From Phylloscopus collybita (lineage: Eukaryota > Chordata > Aves > Passeriformes > Phylloscopidae): 64,000 nt of DNA. The notes below the pieces were generated by a model. The model was not told where the DNA came from. It saw nothing but the letters and a program-made list of their open reading frames with translations, and ran no database searches. The translations under genes and the position numbers were made by a program. How positions within the stretch are numbered: the stretch's first letter is position 1; every line of letters starts with the position of its first letter. The stretch lies in assembly GCA_027886175.1 (NCBI GenBank), contig JAJNNQ010000026.1, positions 28,414,001-28,478,000 on the forward strand. The letters run 5' to 3'. Shown here piece by piece: positions 1 to 12,125 of the stretch.

Positions 1-2831
1 GCAGATCTGGAATGGATACCAAGAGCTGGCAGACTCTGGGCACCTGAGATAAATATATTGAATTTTAAAATACATTTAAAAAGAAAACATAAATTTTAAA
101 TGTGTTAGGGAATGATGAAAAGTCCATTTTGATTAATTAGAGTTAATGGAAATTAAATGGCTCAGGAACTTTCTTGTTTTCATTAAATGTATTGTTCTTA
201 AAAGAATCCCAGTGTATTTCTGAATATCTTCTCCTTTCCTGGACACTCTGTTGGTTGACTTATTCCATAGAGATACCTCCAAGAAAGCAGAGATTTGTGT
301 CCCCTGGGTCTTTTTTTAGAGTAAACATTTGTTTAAATAAATTCCTCTTATAATACTGTGGGATCTGGGGCAATTGGAGTAACACTATAATTAACTTGTT
401 GGATCTGTGTCTGATCCTGTCTTACGTTCCAGTAAAGAGGAGTGTTTAAAGGTAGCACAATGGAGATGCTATATTTATCAAATAGAACAGTCTGTAATTA
501 TATATCTTTGTCTTATCTTGCATGATGAGTTGTGCATCCTAATGTGGGACATGGTTTCATGTTTTGTGGACACTGTATCCTGAGGAAATTAGATACTCTT
601 GGGTGTTTCTCTGAAACAGGAGGTATAAAAAGCATGTATTTGTACTTCTACTACAGTCAGAAAGAGATATAACAAAGGTGTGCATTTTCTGGCCATTGCT
701 CTAGAAGAATGAAATGAACAGTCAGTTATGTGTCATTGTCTGCTTTCTGTCTGAGCTACATTTTTTAAAATTACATTTTTAATTTATCACCATTTCAAAA
801 AGAGTACAGGATAATGAGTATGTGCTTTCACTAAATCAGCCACTTGACTGAAGATGCATAGGAGGAGGTACATGAAATGCTGGGAGGAGGGATGCTTCTT
901 ATTCTGATCCTATTATTTTGATAATTTCAATAAAGCATAAATTCCAAAAAGTAGCGTCCTCTCAAAAATATTTTTTCTTCTACTGAGATGACTTCTGTAT
1001 TGCTACAAAAATACACCCAGTCAGTGAATGCTAGAAAAAAAATACATCTGACAATATGTCCACTGGGAATTAAGTGGGCATTGTCAATATGGATTCTTGT
1101 CCATAGCTGGAGGTTGAAAAGTGTTCTCACTCACAGACCTGCCCCCTGCTTCCTACAAACCCAGCAAAAGAGCCAAACATCTCGTGTGAGAAGAACAAAT
1201 TGTAGCAAGAGTTGTGTGATGCTCACCCAACTGAAAAACAGGCACTGAAAAACAAAGCCATGCAGGAGGAAAAAGATTCAAATAAGAAGAGAAGGCAGCT
1301 ATTAGCCAAATGAGTGTTGCAGCTTCACATGCATATTCTGTATGATGCAGATCAATCTAACTCAGAGAGTCTGTACCTTATATAAGAATGAGAAAAATGA
1401 CAAAAGTGAAGCAGTGTCTCTGCACTGAAAAGAGGCTGAAAATACTGGCACTGCATATTTTAGCAAGAGGACAAGGATACATGATAAAAAAATATCTTAA
1501 AAGCACATGTAAAAGGGAGATGTGTCAGGACTACTCTTGCTGCAAGATAGTGAAAGAACAAGAAGATAATTTACTATTTAATTGCCCCCTTTCCACTCAC
1601 CACAGGAAGAGCAGCTTTGTGGGAGTTGCTGCCTAACTTCTTACTCCTTGCCTGTCAGTATCTCGTGCTCTGCTGTGGGTGATAAGGAATTGTAACAGGC
1701 GAGTGACAACAGTGCATTGTCAATAAGCAGAGTTTTCTATTCTCTTAAAGGAGAATAGGGTAAACCCCTTTGTAGAAACTGGAGGAAACAGGGCATCAGT
1801 CCTGACCAAATCTCAGTCTGATCCACTAGGATTGCACAGATACACACCAACATGCTGTTTCTATATCTCAAATATAAATGTATAGCATTTTCTTCTATCT
1901 TATTACATATTTGGTATACAGAAACAAAGGGTGCTGTTTATTAGAAAGAACTGGGAAGGCCTGCAGCAAAAAGCTGTGTATTACAGTGAGCTGTTAGAGG
2001 AACAGCTGCTGTTGGAGAAAATAGGTGATTGCATTAGCTGGGCAGTCATGCAGTATTTTTTCAATTTTAAGTATTCGTTCTAAAGAAAAAGATTGCTTTT
2101 TGCAAAAGGTTATTTTCAGCAAACTGTAACTTGGCCAGATCTAAACTGATTTTCATCAACACATTCATACAATCTTCCTCTCTGAGGGATATTTTGCTAA
2201 ACTATTTTCTAGCCAAGCAATTGTAGAGCTGCATCTATTTAAAAGCATACATATGTACATAAACACACAAAAATAATTATAATATGTTTCCTTATTTATT
2301 CAAGATCCAAAATTGCTTTATCCTGGGCTGCAGTGATCCAACAGGGAAAAATTTTCTGGAAGGAATAAAGGGAAAAAAGAAGAACGTAACAGGAGAACTT
2401 CAGCATCTCTCTGAAAATATTAACAGCTAGCATGTTGCTAGTCAAAATGAAGAAAAGCAAAACTCGCCTTTTTTTCACAAATACAGTTTTTTACAACACT
2501 AAGCAGCAAACTGACTTGTGGATTTTACCCTATAATAGGCCCACCTGAGTACAATTAATGAACTTTCATAAGTTGCACAGGGGATCAGAACATTACAGAT
2601 ATTGGAATAAGATGCAATGCAAACCACATCCAATGCTATTTTAGACCATGGTACTTGAAACAGACTGCTTGCTCTGGCAAACAAAGCCCAAGAGGATCTT
2701 TTCCTTGCTATATTGTATGCAGGAAGTAAATGACAGCTAAATCCTAACAATTATGGCAATTATATCGTTATCTTAAAAGGTGACCATAGGAGTATGCAAT
2801 CTGCAAGGCAGTCATAAGGCAACTGCCATCT

Positions 2832-2837
<6 letters not shown>

Positions 2838-2863
<26 letters not shown>
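2838..2863. repeat. (AAT)n microsatellite
   Basis: About eight uninterrupted ATA/AAT units in the upstream intergenic region. Confidence 0.9.
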
Positions 2864-4449
2864 TGAAGATGAAATAGGATGTGACCTGCAGCAAGAAAAT
2901 TTGAGTGACATAGGGAAAGTTTCCATGGGAACAGCAAAAAAAAAAATTCTAAAATATCTCTGTGTTCTGTGAGAAAAAATTTGTTCAGACATAAGCTTGT
3001 CTCACAGCAGAGTGCCTTTCACAGCTAATGGGCTCACTGAATAGGTGCTGCCCAAACCCTGTTAGCATCACTGCTTATGTTTAACCTACATGTCTGCTCT
3101 CTCTGTCTTCCCTCCAGCAGCTCTTACAGCATCTGCTGTGCAAGCAGCAGGCAGAACACACACAGACCAAAGAGGCACATGAAAGAATCCATTACTTATT
3201 CAGGGGGCTTTCATATCTGGTGTCAATCAGCTATTTTGAAATAAATGTTCTCGGGCAAGATCCTAGTCTTGTCTACATCTCTGAAAATTGAGATACTTCC
3301 ATTGATTTCTGTGGACATCATGGGGACTAACTTGGGAAGAGAATAAAAGAGAGCAGTAGTGAAATGTCTAGTTGCATGCTTTGAAATGTATAAATCTGTA
3401 TAAATGTTGTAAACACACTTGGTTTTGACAAACCCTGGTATTTCTTCACAGAACAACGGCAGCAGAAACAGTACAAAGAATCTGAACACCCATTTTCTTG
3501 GCTGTGCTTCAAGTACTTTATGTTGTCTTCCTTTCATATCTGTTGACTTTTAAATTCCGGGTGGATTTTTGTGATTTTCTGTCTTCATATATTTATTTAT
3601 GTTATATTCATATATAACAGACCCAAGCTGTTCACCTGGGTCTCCTCTTTCACCCCCCAGCTATTCTTTCAATCTTTCTTCACATCCCTCTTTGTTTGAT
3701 TTTTGTTTCCATTGTTTTGTAGGCAGCTCATGGACATTAGTGCACAGTTCCATTAGTGTAGATGCTCTTCTAAGACAGTGACCTTAGAATGTATAGAGGG
3801 GAAGTTTCCATCACAGTCTGGGTAGCACACAAACTTCTTAGACTCAAAGCTTCACACAGAGTGAAAATACCCTTTTGTCCAGGGCTCTGTTCATTAACAT
3901 GAATCACATCCTAGGAATCATCTAAATTTTACCTCTTTTACTTTGCTCATATTTTCGCCCTGACAAAAGTCCAGGTTTTTTCACTAGAAAAGGCAAAAAA
4001 AGGATGCTCTTAAATCTACCATCTCCTGATCTCTCTACTCTTGTGATTTTGCTGTTTCAATCTCCTAATCTTTTTGATACCAGAAATTACCCCACCCATC
4101 CCCATCCATCTCAGATCCTTAAGCTGTATGTTTTGATTCCAGAACACTAGCCCTTTTTGGAGTGACTTCCCATGGCTACTTATTGAACTACATGTTGACT
4201 TAAATCTCTTTGTTTTGCAGTCTTTAAATAGAAAAAAGGCTACATACTCTCATGATGTATCAATTATTAAATGACTTGACATAGCTGCAGCCAAAGTCAC
4301 TCCCAGACAAGTATTCCCTGTGGATAGAGTATCTTCCTTTGCATGTTAAAATTGTCTTGTGGGTTTTGGCACTGGGGTTTTTTCAGGGAGATCTGGTGAC
4401 TCTGGATGTATCACCTAAAAATCTGAGGCCTCTAGTGAGGGCCATACTT

Positions 4450-4975
4450 CATCATCATCATCCTCAAATTGTTTGGCTTGGAAGGGTCCTTAAATGTCAT
4501 CTAGTCCTAGCTACTGGGCAAGGATACCTTCCACTAGCCCAGGTTGCTCAAACCCCCATCCAGACTGGCCTTGAACATTTGAGGCATCCACAACTTCTGG
4601 GGTAACCTGCTTTGATGCTTCACTCTCTTCCCTATTTAATTTTAAAACCATTCACTCTTGTCCTATCACTGTCTGCCCATGCAAAAGGCTTCTTGTAAGT
4701 TCCCTTTAGGTGCTGGAAGGCAGCTCTAAGGTGTCGCTGGACACTTCTCCAGGCTCAACAAACACAGCTGTCTCAGTTTGTCTTTGCAGGCATGTGCTCC
4801 AGCTTTCTGATCATCTTCAGGGTCCTGCTCTGGACTTCTCACATCCTGCACACAGATCCACATTCCTCTTATGCTGGGGCCACAGAGCAGATGTAGCCCT
4901 GCAGATGAGGTCTCACCAGAGCGATGAAGAGGAAAACAATCCCTTCCCTCAACCTGATAGTTATTTCTCTTCTCA
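4450..4975 (-). mobile_element. CR1 LINE fragment, 3' portion, minus strand
   Basis: Shows the antisense CR1 3' signature in order: a degenerate trinucleotide tail (CAT repeats), TTGGAAGGGTCCTTAAA followed by a CATCTAGTCC-type block, a stretch equivalent to 'gaacatttgaggcatccacaa', then TCTCCAGGCT, a GTGCTCCAGCTTTCTGATCA block, and GAGGTCTCACCAGAGC. It is diverged and 5'-truncated. CR1 is the dominant LINE of birds. Confidence 0.8.
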
Positions 4976-7835
4976 TACTGTCCCTGCCTGGCTTCCCCCA
5001 CCCCTGCCCTGGGTCAGGGCCTCATATCAGACCCTTGAGGCCATCAGGCCCTTCCCCAGAGATGCTACAGAGGTGCCAGGCCTGTCCTAGGAGACCTCCA
5101 GGGAGTTGTCAGTCCTTGCTACTCCAGGCAGTCTCCTTCAAAGGCCCTGTTCCCTAAACAGCATCAAGCATCTTCACTTCACTTCCAGAAGTATGTCCAG
5201 AGAAATGGAAATCTCAGCTGAGTCATGTTAATGTGGTGTGTGTTCTTTGGGACGTCTATTTAAGGTGGCTGATAAAGCTGTAAGGAAAAATGTCCACTGA
5301 ACTTGCACAACTGTTTAATGCTTTTGGATGACTACATAGGTAAAAACGGAGATGTACCAGTGCTTTGGGAGATTCACATGATGTGCCTACACTGTGCACT
5401 GAGAATATCAACTCTGGTCCAACCCTATGTACCAGCTGTACACAGTGTTCAGGCCTCAACCATATTTCACAATGGTATAGAAGTGACTTTCAGGAACTAC
5501 TGGCACTACTTGTATTCACACCAGTCCTGAGTGTGCATTTATTTGCAGTGTAATGCTCCACATTTACCCAGCAAGAAAAATGTTATAGATCTGCATTTCA
5601 GAATGCTGGATGTCCATCAGTTATCAACATACTATTTCACTGAGTAAGTAATGATGAATTCAGCATCCCAGACATTTATTTTTGAAAGATTTTGTAAATA
5701 CTAACAAATGCAATTATAATTCAGTGAAGAAAACCTAATTCTATCTCCTTTTTACCACTTTCAAGCACATGCCAGACCATAGCATTTGAATGTGCATGAA
5801 TGTGCATACAGCATGGTATGTACTCACACAGCATTTACAGTATTTTCTTGGCCTCTTTGCTATGAGATACATATTTCTATCCAAGTAATATATTTGTATT
5901 TCTGAATGTCAGTCTCTGACTCTGAGATTATTACTGCTCTGGAGCATGGTAATTTACAGACATTTCTACCTTTCCAGTTCCAGTTGTATATACCTAAGAG
6001 AACAAACCCCAACAAAGAAAAAACCTGCTAAAGCTACAGTGTCTCAACCCTGGTTGCAAAGCAGAAAGATGTGGCCTATAATGGGTGAAGCCAGTCAATC
6101 AATTATTTTCTTTAGCTCTTTTTTACCAGTTTATGATAGCTGGTTGAATAAATTTTTAGGATTAATTCAAGAAAAAGCTTTGGGAAATTCTGGAGACTCT
6201 TGCACAACTAATGTGTTTCATCAAGCCCATTTCACTGTGTTTCCTTTTTTTCATACTGGTTTGAAGCATTTGTACAAAATGTAGCATAAGATAACTCTCC
6301 CAGGAAATTCTGAGGGTAAATGTTAAGATTATGTAACAACTGAAATGCCCAACAAATTTTTTAAAAATAATAGAGACCAAACTCTAAGAGATTTAACTGA
6401 ATGTGTACCCAAAATTCTAATTTTTATAGCTCTCCTCCTCAAAAAGAATTCAGGTTGGGGAATTACTCAGTGAGCATAAAGAGAGATAGACATACCTTAA
6501 TGTCTGTTGGGAACCAACAGGAACATGCTTAAAATCCTCACCTAGAGCTCAAGTCTCTGACTCAAGACCTGAGGAAGTTTCCTCTCTACCTCTGGCATCC
6601 AGAACATGGAGTCAACCCTGGTGATCAGGCCTTCACATCTCATCTTGGGAGAGTGATCAGGTTCCAGCCTTTTCAAATCAACAATCAGTATGGTTACAGA
6701 TGATGTTACCACCACACCTATTTTATGTGTAACAGCACAGAAATCTGCCCAATATCCAGCACATTTGAAATCAAGCTTCAATTCTTCCATCTGTAGAGAG
6801 TGACTGAAGTCTAGCCATTCCTTGTGTGCTCCTGGATACACTGTATGCAAAGAGCGATGCAAGATTCATGAGGGCAGAAGGCAGGGATACCATAAAGGAG
6901 CATGACTTAAACATGAGAATTTGGAGTTAAACCCTAAAGGAATGGATCTTGTTTCTGGTAAGGCTGGGAATGACCATCAGTCCACAGCTCTTTATCCAGC
7001 TATCCCAGCTCAGTCCATAATCACTCTCCTGGCTGTTGCACTTGCATTTGTTTTTCAGAATTTTTCACTTGTGATAAAAGGATTATTGTGTTGCAAAGCA
7101 AATGAAAATTCTTCAAAGTCCACAGTATTAAGCCAATAAGAGATGTCAGCTTAGAGAAAATACAGGATCACAATAAAGTTAATGAAATATCTTTTTGTAA
7201 CTAAAAGGTGGAAAATCATTGATATATGTTTTATTATATCTTCCAAATATGAAGAGAGTGCAGATAAGAATGAAAGGTCATCTACATTAGATGTATAATA
7301 GTTAATACAAGAATGTAAAGCTTACTAGTATTTGACAGAATGAATTGTTCTGATGCTTTTTGCCATGAAACAGTCTTTAAGCAAGGTGTAGATAATATTA
7401 GAGTATTAGTACAGAAAGCAAAAATTCAAAAATCATGTTTCTTGAATATCTCAGCAATATAACTAAATATAGAAACTGACTTTGTCTCTTAACAACCTAA
7501 ATACTCATAAAGATGAAAAAGGCCAATAATTAATTCATCTATGCATACATCCATTTGGAATTATCAATATTAAGCAGTACTAATACGTGGCTAGAATTAA
7601 TTTAATTTATAACAAATGAACAGCATAGTGTGAGAATCTGAGCGTTGGTGATTGTAAAACTCCATCTGTTGGACAGATAAGTCAGTTCACTAATTGGGTT
7701 GCTGCAGGCAGGTTATTCGTGCCTGCTTCACACTGGAAAATAATTCTCAGTTTGGATAATTTCTTTGCAATGCTTTTTTTTGACTCAGTTATGCTGGTTC
7801 TGATGAAAGCCCATTTATCTGGTATAATTGTGTGT

Positions 7836-7859
7836 GTGTGTGTATATATATACACACAC
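7836..7859. repeat. Palindromic (TG)n(TA)n(CA)n tract
   Basis: A TG run passes into a TA run and then a CA run, giving a perfect 24-bp inverted repeat inside a slightly longer alternating purine-pyrimidine tract starting near 7829. Confidence 0.9.
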
Positions 7860-8359
7860 TACAACTTTCCTAGTATAAAAATGTCACAAGAAATCCCACA
7901 CTCTGTCATTATTATGCCAGGAAAAGCTTCTCCAATATAGACCTGAACTCATCCTAAAAAAAGTTTTCCACAGGCGGCATTAAATGAGATCATGGAGGAG
8001 GCTTAAAGACATAGATAACTTGAAAATAGGAAATTTCCTGAAAAAAACTATTGAAATTTCACAGAAACAGAGGACACTGTGTGTCAAATCTGAGCTGTGT
8101 TACCTTGAAAATTGTGTTCAGTGCCCTGGTGTATTATTCTCAATTACATCAAAGCATCTGCAATACTCTGAGAAGTGTCCTAGAGCTACAGAAGACAGCC
8201 TGACTGACAGTGAATGTAGAAAATGTTCTCTCCCATATTTATATGCTGACTGTATCAAGCACTTTTTCTGGTACTTCTGTGCTCCAGAACTGCTAAGTAG
8301 ATCAGCTGGAATGCTGGAACTAAGCATATTTATGAAGTATCCACATGAGATTGTATTTG

Positions 8360-8485
8360 AATGGTGGAACAAGTTGTCCATCCTTGGAGATAACAAAACT
8401 TGACAGGTCTTCTGCACCTGAGATTAGCCCTCCTCTGGGCAGGGGATGGACTGGAAGACCTCCAGAAACCCCTTCAAAGCTGAAC
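8360..8485 (+). mobile_element. CR1 LINE 3'-end fragment, plus strand (diverged)
   Basis: Contains a 'ggtggaacaagttgtcc' block, then CTGGGCAGGGGATGGACTGG and GACCTCCAG, in the order seen in CR1 3' ends. It is short and diverged, so assignment is tentative. Confidence 0.5.
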
Positions 8486-10059
8486 TAGTGGATGAGTCTC
8501 TGTCACTCCTTTGGTAAACTCACTGTTCTCCAACACAAGCAGGATGTTTGTGCTCTTCCATCCAGTACCTTAACTATTATTTTAAGATTTGGCTCAAAAG
8601 AACTCAGACCTAAAATGATCATTCAAGTTGCTAACACAAATCTAAATAGTCTTAAAAATTCAGTCATAACCCTCTTTTTGAATACTGAGTATAGTACTGA
8701 ATAGAGTGCTGCTCACATGTACCTGTATTTTCCATATAGGTTCACAAGGGCTTGAGTAATACTGTACTGTAAACTCATCTGATTATCCTCAAAACTCCTA
8801 ATTCCAGGCAAGCAGCTGGTTGCTCACCCATCACCTGGTTTTATTCTTAGCCTGGAAAGACCTTGGTTAGAAGAGACAAGGTAGTTCATTTTCCATGCCC
8901 AATTAGTTTTGATTTTCTTGCAAAGCTTCCAGAAGGGAGAGTGATTTTGCAGTGGGGTTTTTGTCTGCCAAGGATTGGCCTGGGATCGTTAATTCATTTC
9001 ACATGGACTAGCAGACAGGAGGTAGTAACAACTTTTATTTGATTCTGAGTAAGGCTGAGTGCTGACCTAGAAGCAGCAGTAGTCCTCTCCCATGGCTAAT
9101 CCTCTGCACCACTGCCTCCTCCTTGAACATGCATCTTCCCTTTTAGCTATTTAAAGTATGCTGTAAATTCTGCAGCAACTGGCTGCTTTCCCGAGTGGCT
9201 GCAGCTAAAATACAGTCTGTATAACCCAGGCAAGATCTCAAGTTTTGTGAAGAAATGTGTTTAATGTTTCAGAACATTGTAGTGAGGTTATTTTTATTCC
9301 CATTATTTTTGTGCATAGTTCCTGTGGATGGAGATGAGAATCCCGCACACAGGAGACATTCCTACTTGGTTTTGTGGGGAGGTACCTGACTTGATTTGTA
9401 AGCCACAAGAGCAGCTAGATTTGAATGCTCATCTTTCTAATAGCTCTGCTGGAGTTTTTTTTTCAGATTAATACTTAGTTTAGGAAGGCATATGGACAAA
9501 GTACCATCTCAACTGTAAGCAAAGGTAAGAAATCTTGAGATACTTAACAAGAAGTTTTACTGCTAAAAATATTTACTTCAACCTTACATACAAAAATTTA
9601 ACCAAAACAACCCAGAAAGTATAGCATCTTTAGATAATAAGACTTACTAGGTTTGTTGTACATGGAGCCCACTGGTGGCAAAAAAACCCCCCAGAATTAA
9701 GAAAAGAAAACAACAGTTGTCCTGGGTAATCCAGCTATAGGACATAACAGAAATAAATGAGAAAGCAACAAAACAAGTTCTGTGACATTTGCAGGAGTGA
9801 GTGACTACACAAGACAACAGGAAATATCTAATCATATCTGATGAGATGCAGTTCAGATAATTGCATCAGTAACACGGGAGACAGAGAGGCTCATAACTAT
9901 CAAATCACTTGTTTGTAGTAGTGGAAGTCCTTCTCACATTTATTCTCAAGAGCAGGAGAGGGAGGAACGAGGCCCAGAAACTCTGAGTGCTAACAAACAC
10001 AGGCTCCAAGATGTTAAGATGTAGAAGTGGAAATTCTGCTTGAACAAACGGTGCAGTCA

Positions 10060-10222
10060 CCCCAAGAAGTTCTGGAATCTCTGCCCTTGGAGACACTCTG
10101 GTCCCAGCCTGCTTAGGCCCTAAGCAACCTTCTCTGGCTCTGAAATACAATTCTGCATTGAGAGGAGGCTGGACCAGGTGGTATCATTGGATTGGTCCTG
10201 GACTAAATTATTCTATGCCTCT
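10060..10222 (+). mobile_element. CR1 LINE 3'-end fragment, plus strand
   Basis: Contains GGCCCTAAGCAACCTTCTCT, then GAGGAGGCTGGACCAGGTGG and a terminal AAATTATTCTATGCCTCTA, matching the CR1 3' end with its ATTCTATG octamer-like tail. Confidence 0.65.
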
Positions 10223-10484
10223 ACATTTTTGCGTTCTTTTCTAACATCCAATCTGTGAGGTGACCTTTGATAATCCTTGCCAGATACAAGACCAAAACTT
10301 CCATCCCAGTATCTTGCACTCTGAAAAAATTAGGAAATAAATAAAAAAAATCCCTTTCTTCTTAGACCATGCCTGGCTTTTTTAATAGTACTATTAGGTC
10401 TAAGTGCTCTGAAATATGTTCTGGCATTACAAAGGCAGACTTTCCCTCTTGAATTTTCAGTATTCCAAATTAAGTATTAAAAGA

Positions 10485-12125
10485 TAAGAACAGCAGTATC
10501 ATGTCAGATCAAAGGTCCATCTGGCCCAGCATAATTTCTCTGGTCAAGATAATAGTGGATGCCTAGAGAAGCAGATAAATGTAGCAAAAGTACATAGGAA
10601 CACTTCTCCCATGTATTTTTCCCAGCCAGTATCTCTTTTTGATCCCATAAAAAATTCAGCATTTTCAATGGTGAATACTAAAAGTGGCATGAAAGAATTC
10701 CACCTCTCCCCTACGAGTTGTATGGGGAAGTGCTGTTTGTTGCTTGTTTTGAAACTTCTGGCTTCCATCTCTTTTTGGTAGACTTAGTCCTTGTTCTACA
10801 AGAGAGTGACAACTGTTCTTTACTCACTTTCCCATAGTGCTTAGACTTCATTAGATCTCATTTTTTTAGGCTTGCAGAATTCTCATCCATTTAACTGTTT
10901 TCCCTACTGAAACCAGTTCAAATCTTTGATCATCCCTGCTGACCATGGTTAATACCACAGCAGTCTGATGGTTTCTGCTTTGTTCACTATTGTTTTCCTA
11001 ATTTCTCCTAAGATGTAGTGTGCTTTTTGCCCACTACTGAGCACTAAGATATGTTTTCATAGCACTGCCTATCAAAGCTGACACATAACTTTCTAGAACA
11101 GTAGAAACTACCATAAATTTAGGGCTACTTGTTCACTGACTATTATTTCCTCTTCATTTTTATGGAATTTCACCTGCTATTTTGTGAAAAGCTTACTAGG
11201 TATTTTGAGAACTTACAGTAATTTATTCCATCAGCTTTCACTGAATCACAGAATGACAGAACACCAGAACCACAGAATCATGGAACTGTTAGGGTTGGAA
11301 GGGATCTCTGAAGATCATCCAGTCCAACATCCCTTACAAGGCAGGGTCACCTAGAGCAGGTGACACAGGAAAACCTTCAGGTGGGTTTTGAATGTCTCCA
11401 GAGAGTGAGACTCCACAGCCTCCCTGGGCAGCCTGTTGAGTGCTGTGCCACCCTCAGTGTAAAGAAGTTCTTCCACATGTTGAGGTAAATCTTCTTGTGT
11501 TTTGGTTTATGGCCACTGTTTCTCATCCTGTAATTGGACACCATTGGAAAGAGTCTGGCACCAACTTCTTGGCATCTGCATTTGAGCTGTATCTGTGTAT
11601 CGATGGAATCCCCTCTCCTCTCATCTCTCAACGAAACTGGCGCAGCTCCTGCAGTGTCTTCTCAAAAAGGAGATGCTCCAGACTCCCTGTTGCCTTTATG
11701 GCCCTCCAATGGATCTTTTCCAGTAGCTCCTTGTTTTCCTTGAATTTTAGAGACCAGAACTGAGCACCATACTCCAGCTGTAGCCTCACTAGGGCAGAGC
11801 AGAAGGGGATGATCACCTCCCTTGACCTGTTGGCTGCACTCTTCCTGATGCACCCCAGGATATCATTGGTTCTCCTGGACACAAAGGCACACTGCCAGCT
11901 CAATTTTTATTGCTTGAGTAATTTCAAGTTTTCGTTTTTATTACTCTGGTAACTCCCTTTATCTGCAGATGTTATCTCCCCATTATACACCTGCCTCCCA
12001 GATCACATTTATGAATATTTTGAATGGCACAGGCTTTTGTACAAGTCTCTGTGGGACTTTACTAATAAGCTTCCCTCTGCTTTGAAAATTATCATGAAAT
12101 TTGCCCTTTGATTTCTTCTTTGTGG
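10485..12125 (-). mobile_element. Ancient amniote LINE relic (CR1/L3-like), minus strand, interrupted
   Basis: Antisense blocks of an old LINE family widespread in reptile and bird genomes: GATCAAAGGTCCATCTGGCC near 10508, GAATTTCACCTGCTATTTTG near 11166, then after the CR1 insertion (11241-11905) ATCTGCAGATGTTATC, ATTTATGAATATTTTGAATG and CTCTGTGGGACTTTACTAA. Together about 1 kb, heavily decayed. The family name is uncertain; the order and spacing of blocks are what support the call. Confidence 0.6.
11241..11905 (-). mobile_element. CR1 LINE, 3' portion with decayed reverse-transcriptase tail
   Basis: Starts with an antisense ATCACAGAATGACAGA-type 3' end and GGTTGGAAGGGATCTCTGAA, then runs to an open minus-strand segment (about 11628-11903) reading CAFVSRRTNDILGC, REVIIPFCSALVR, and EKIHWRAIKATGSLEHL. 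This is the conserved C-terminal end of the CR1 ORF2 polymerase. 5'-truncated and not functional. It splits the older LINE at 10485-12125. Confidence 0.9.

Noticed and set aside
6542..6862. 106-codon minus-strand open frame
   Set aside because: No domain or splice-site support; treated as chance.
7984..8403. 139-codon plus-strand open frame
   Set aside because: No recognisable family, no splice context, and its 3' end overlaps a CR1-like fragment. Its length is within chance for 64 kb in six frames.
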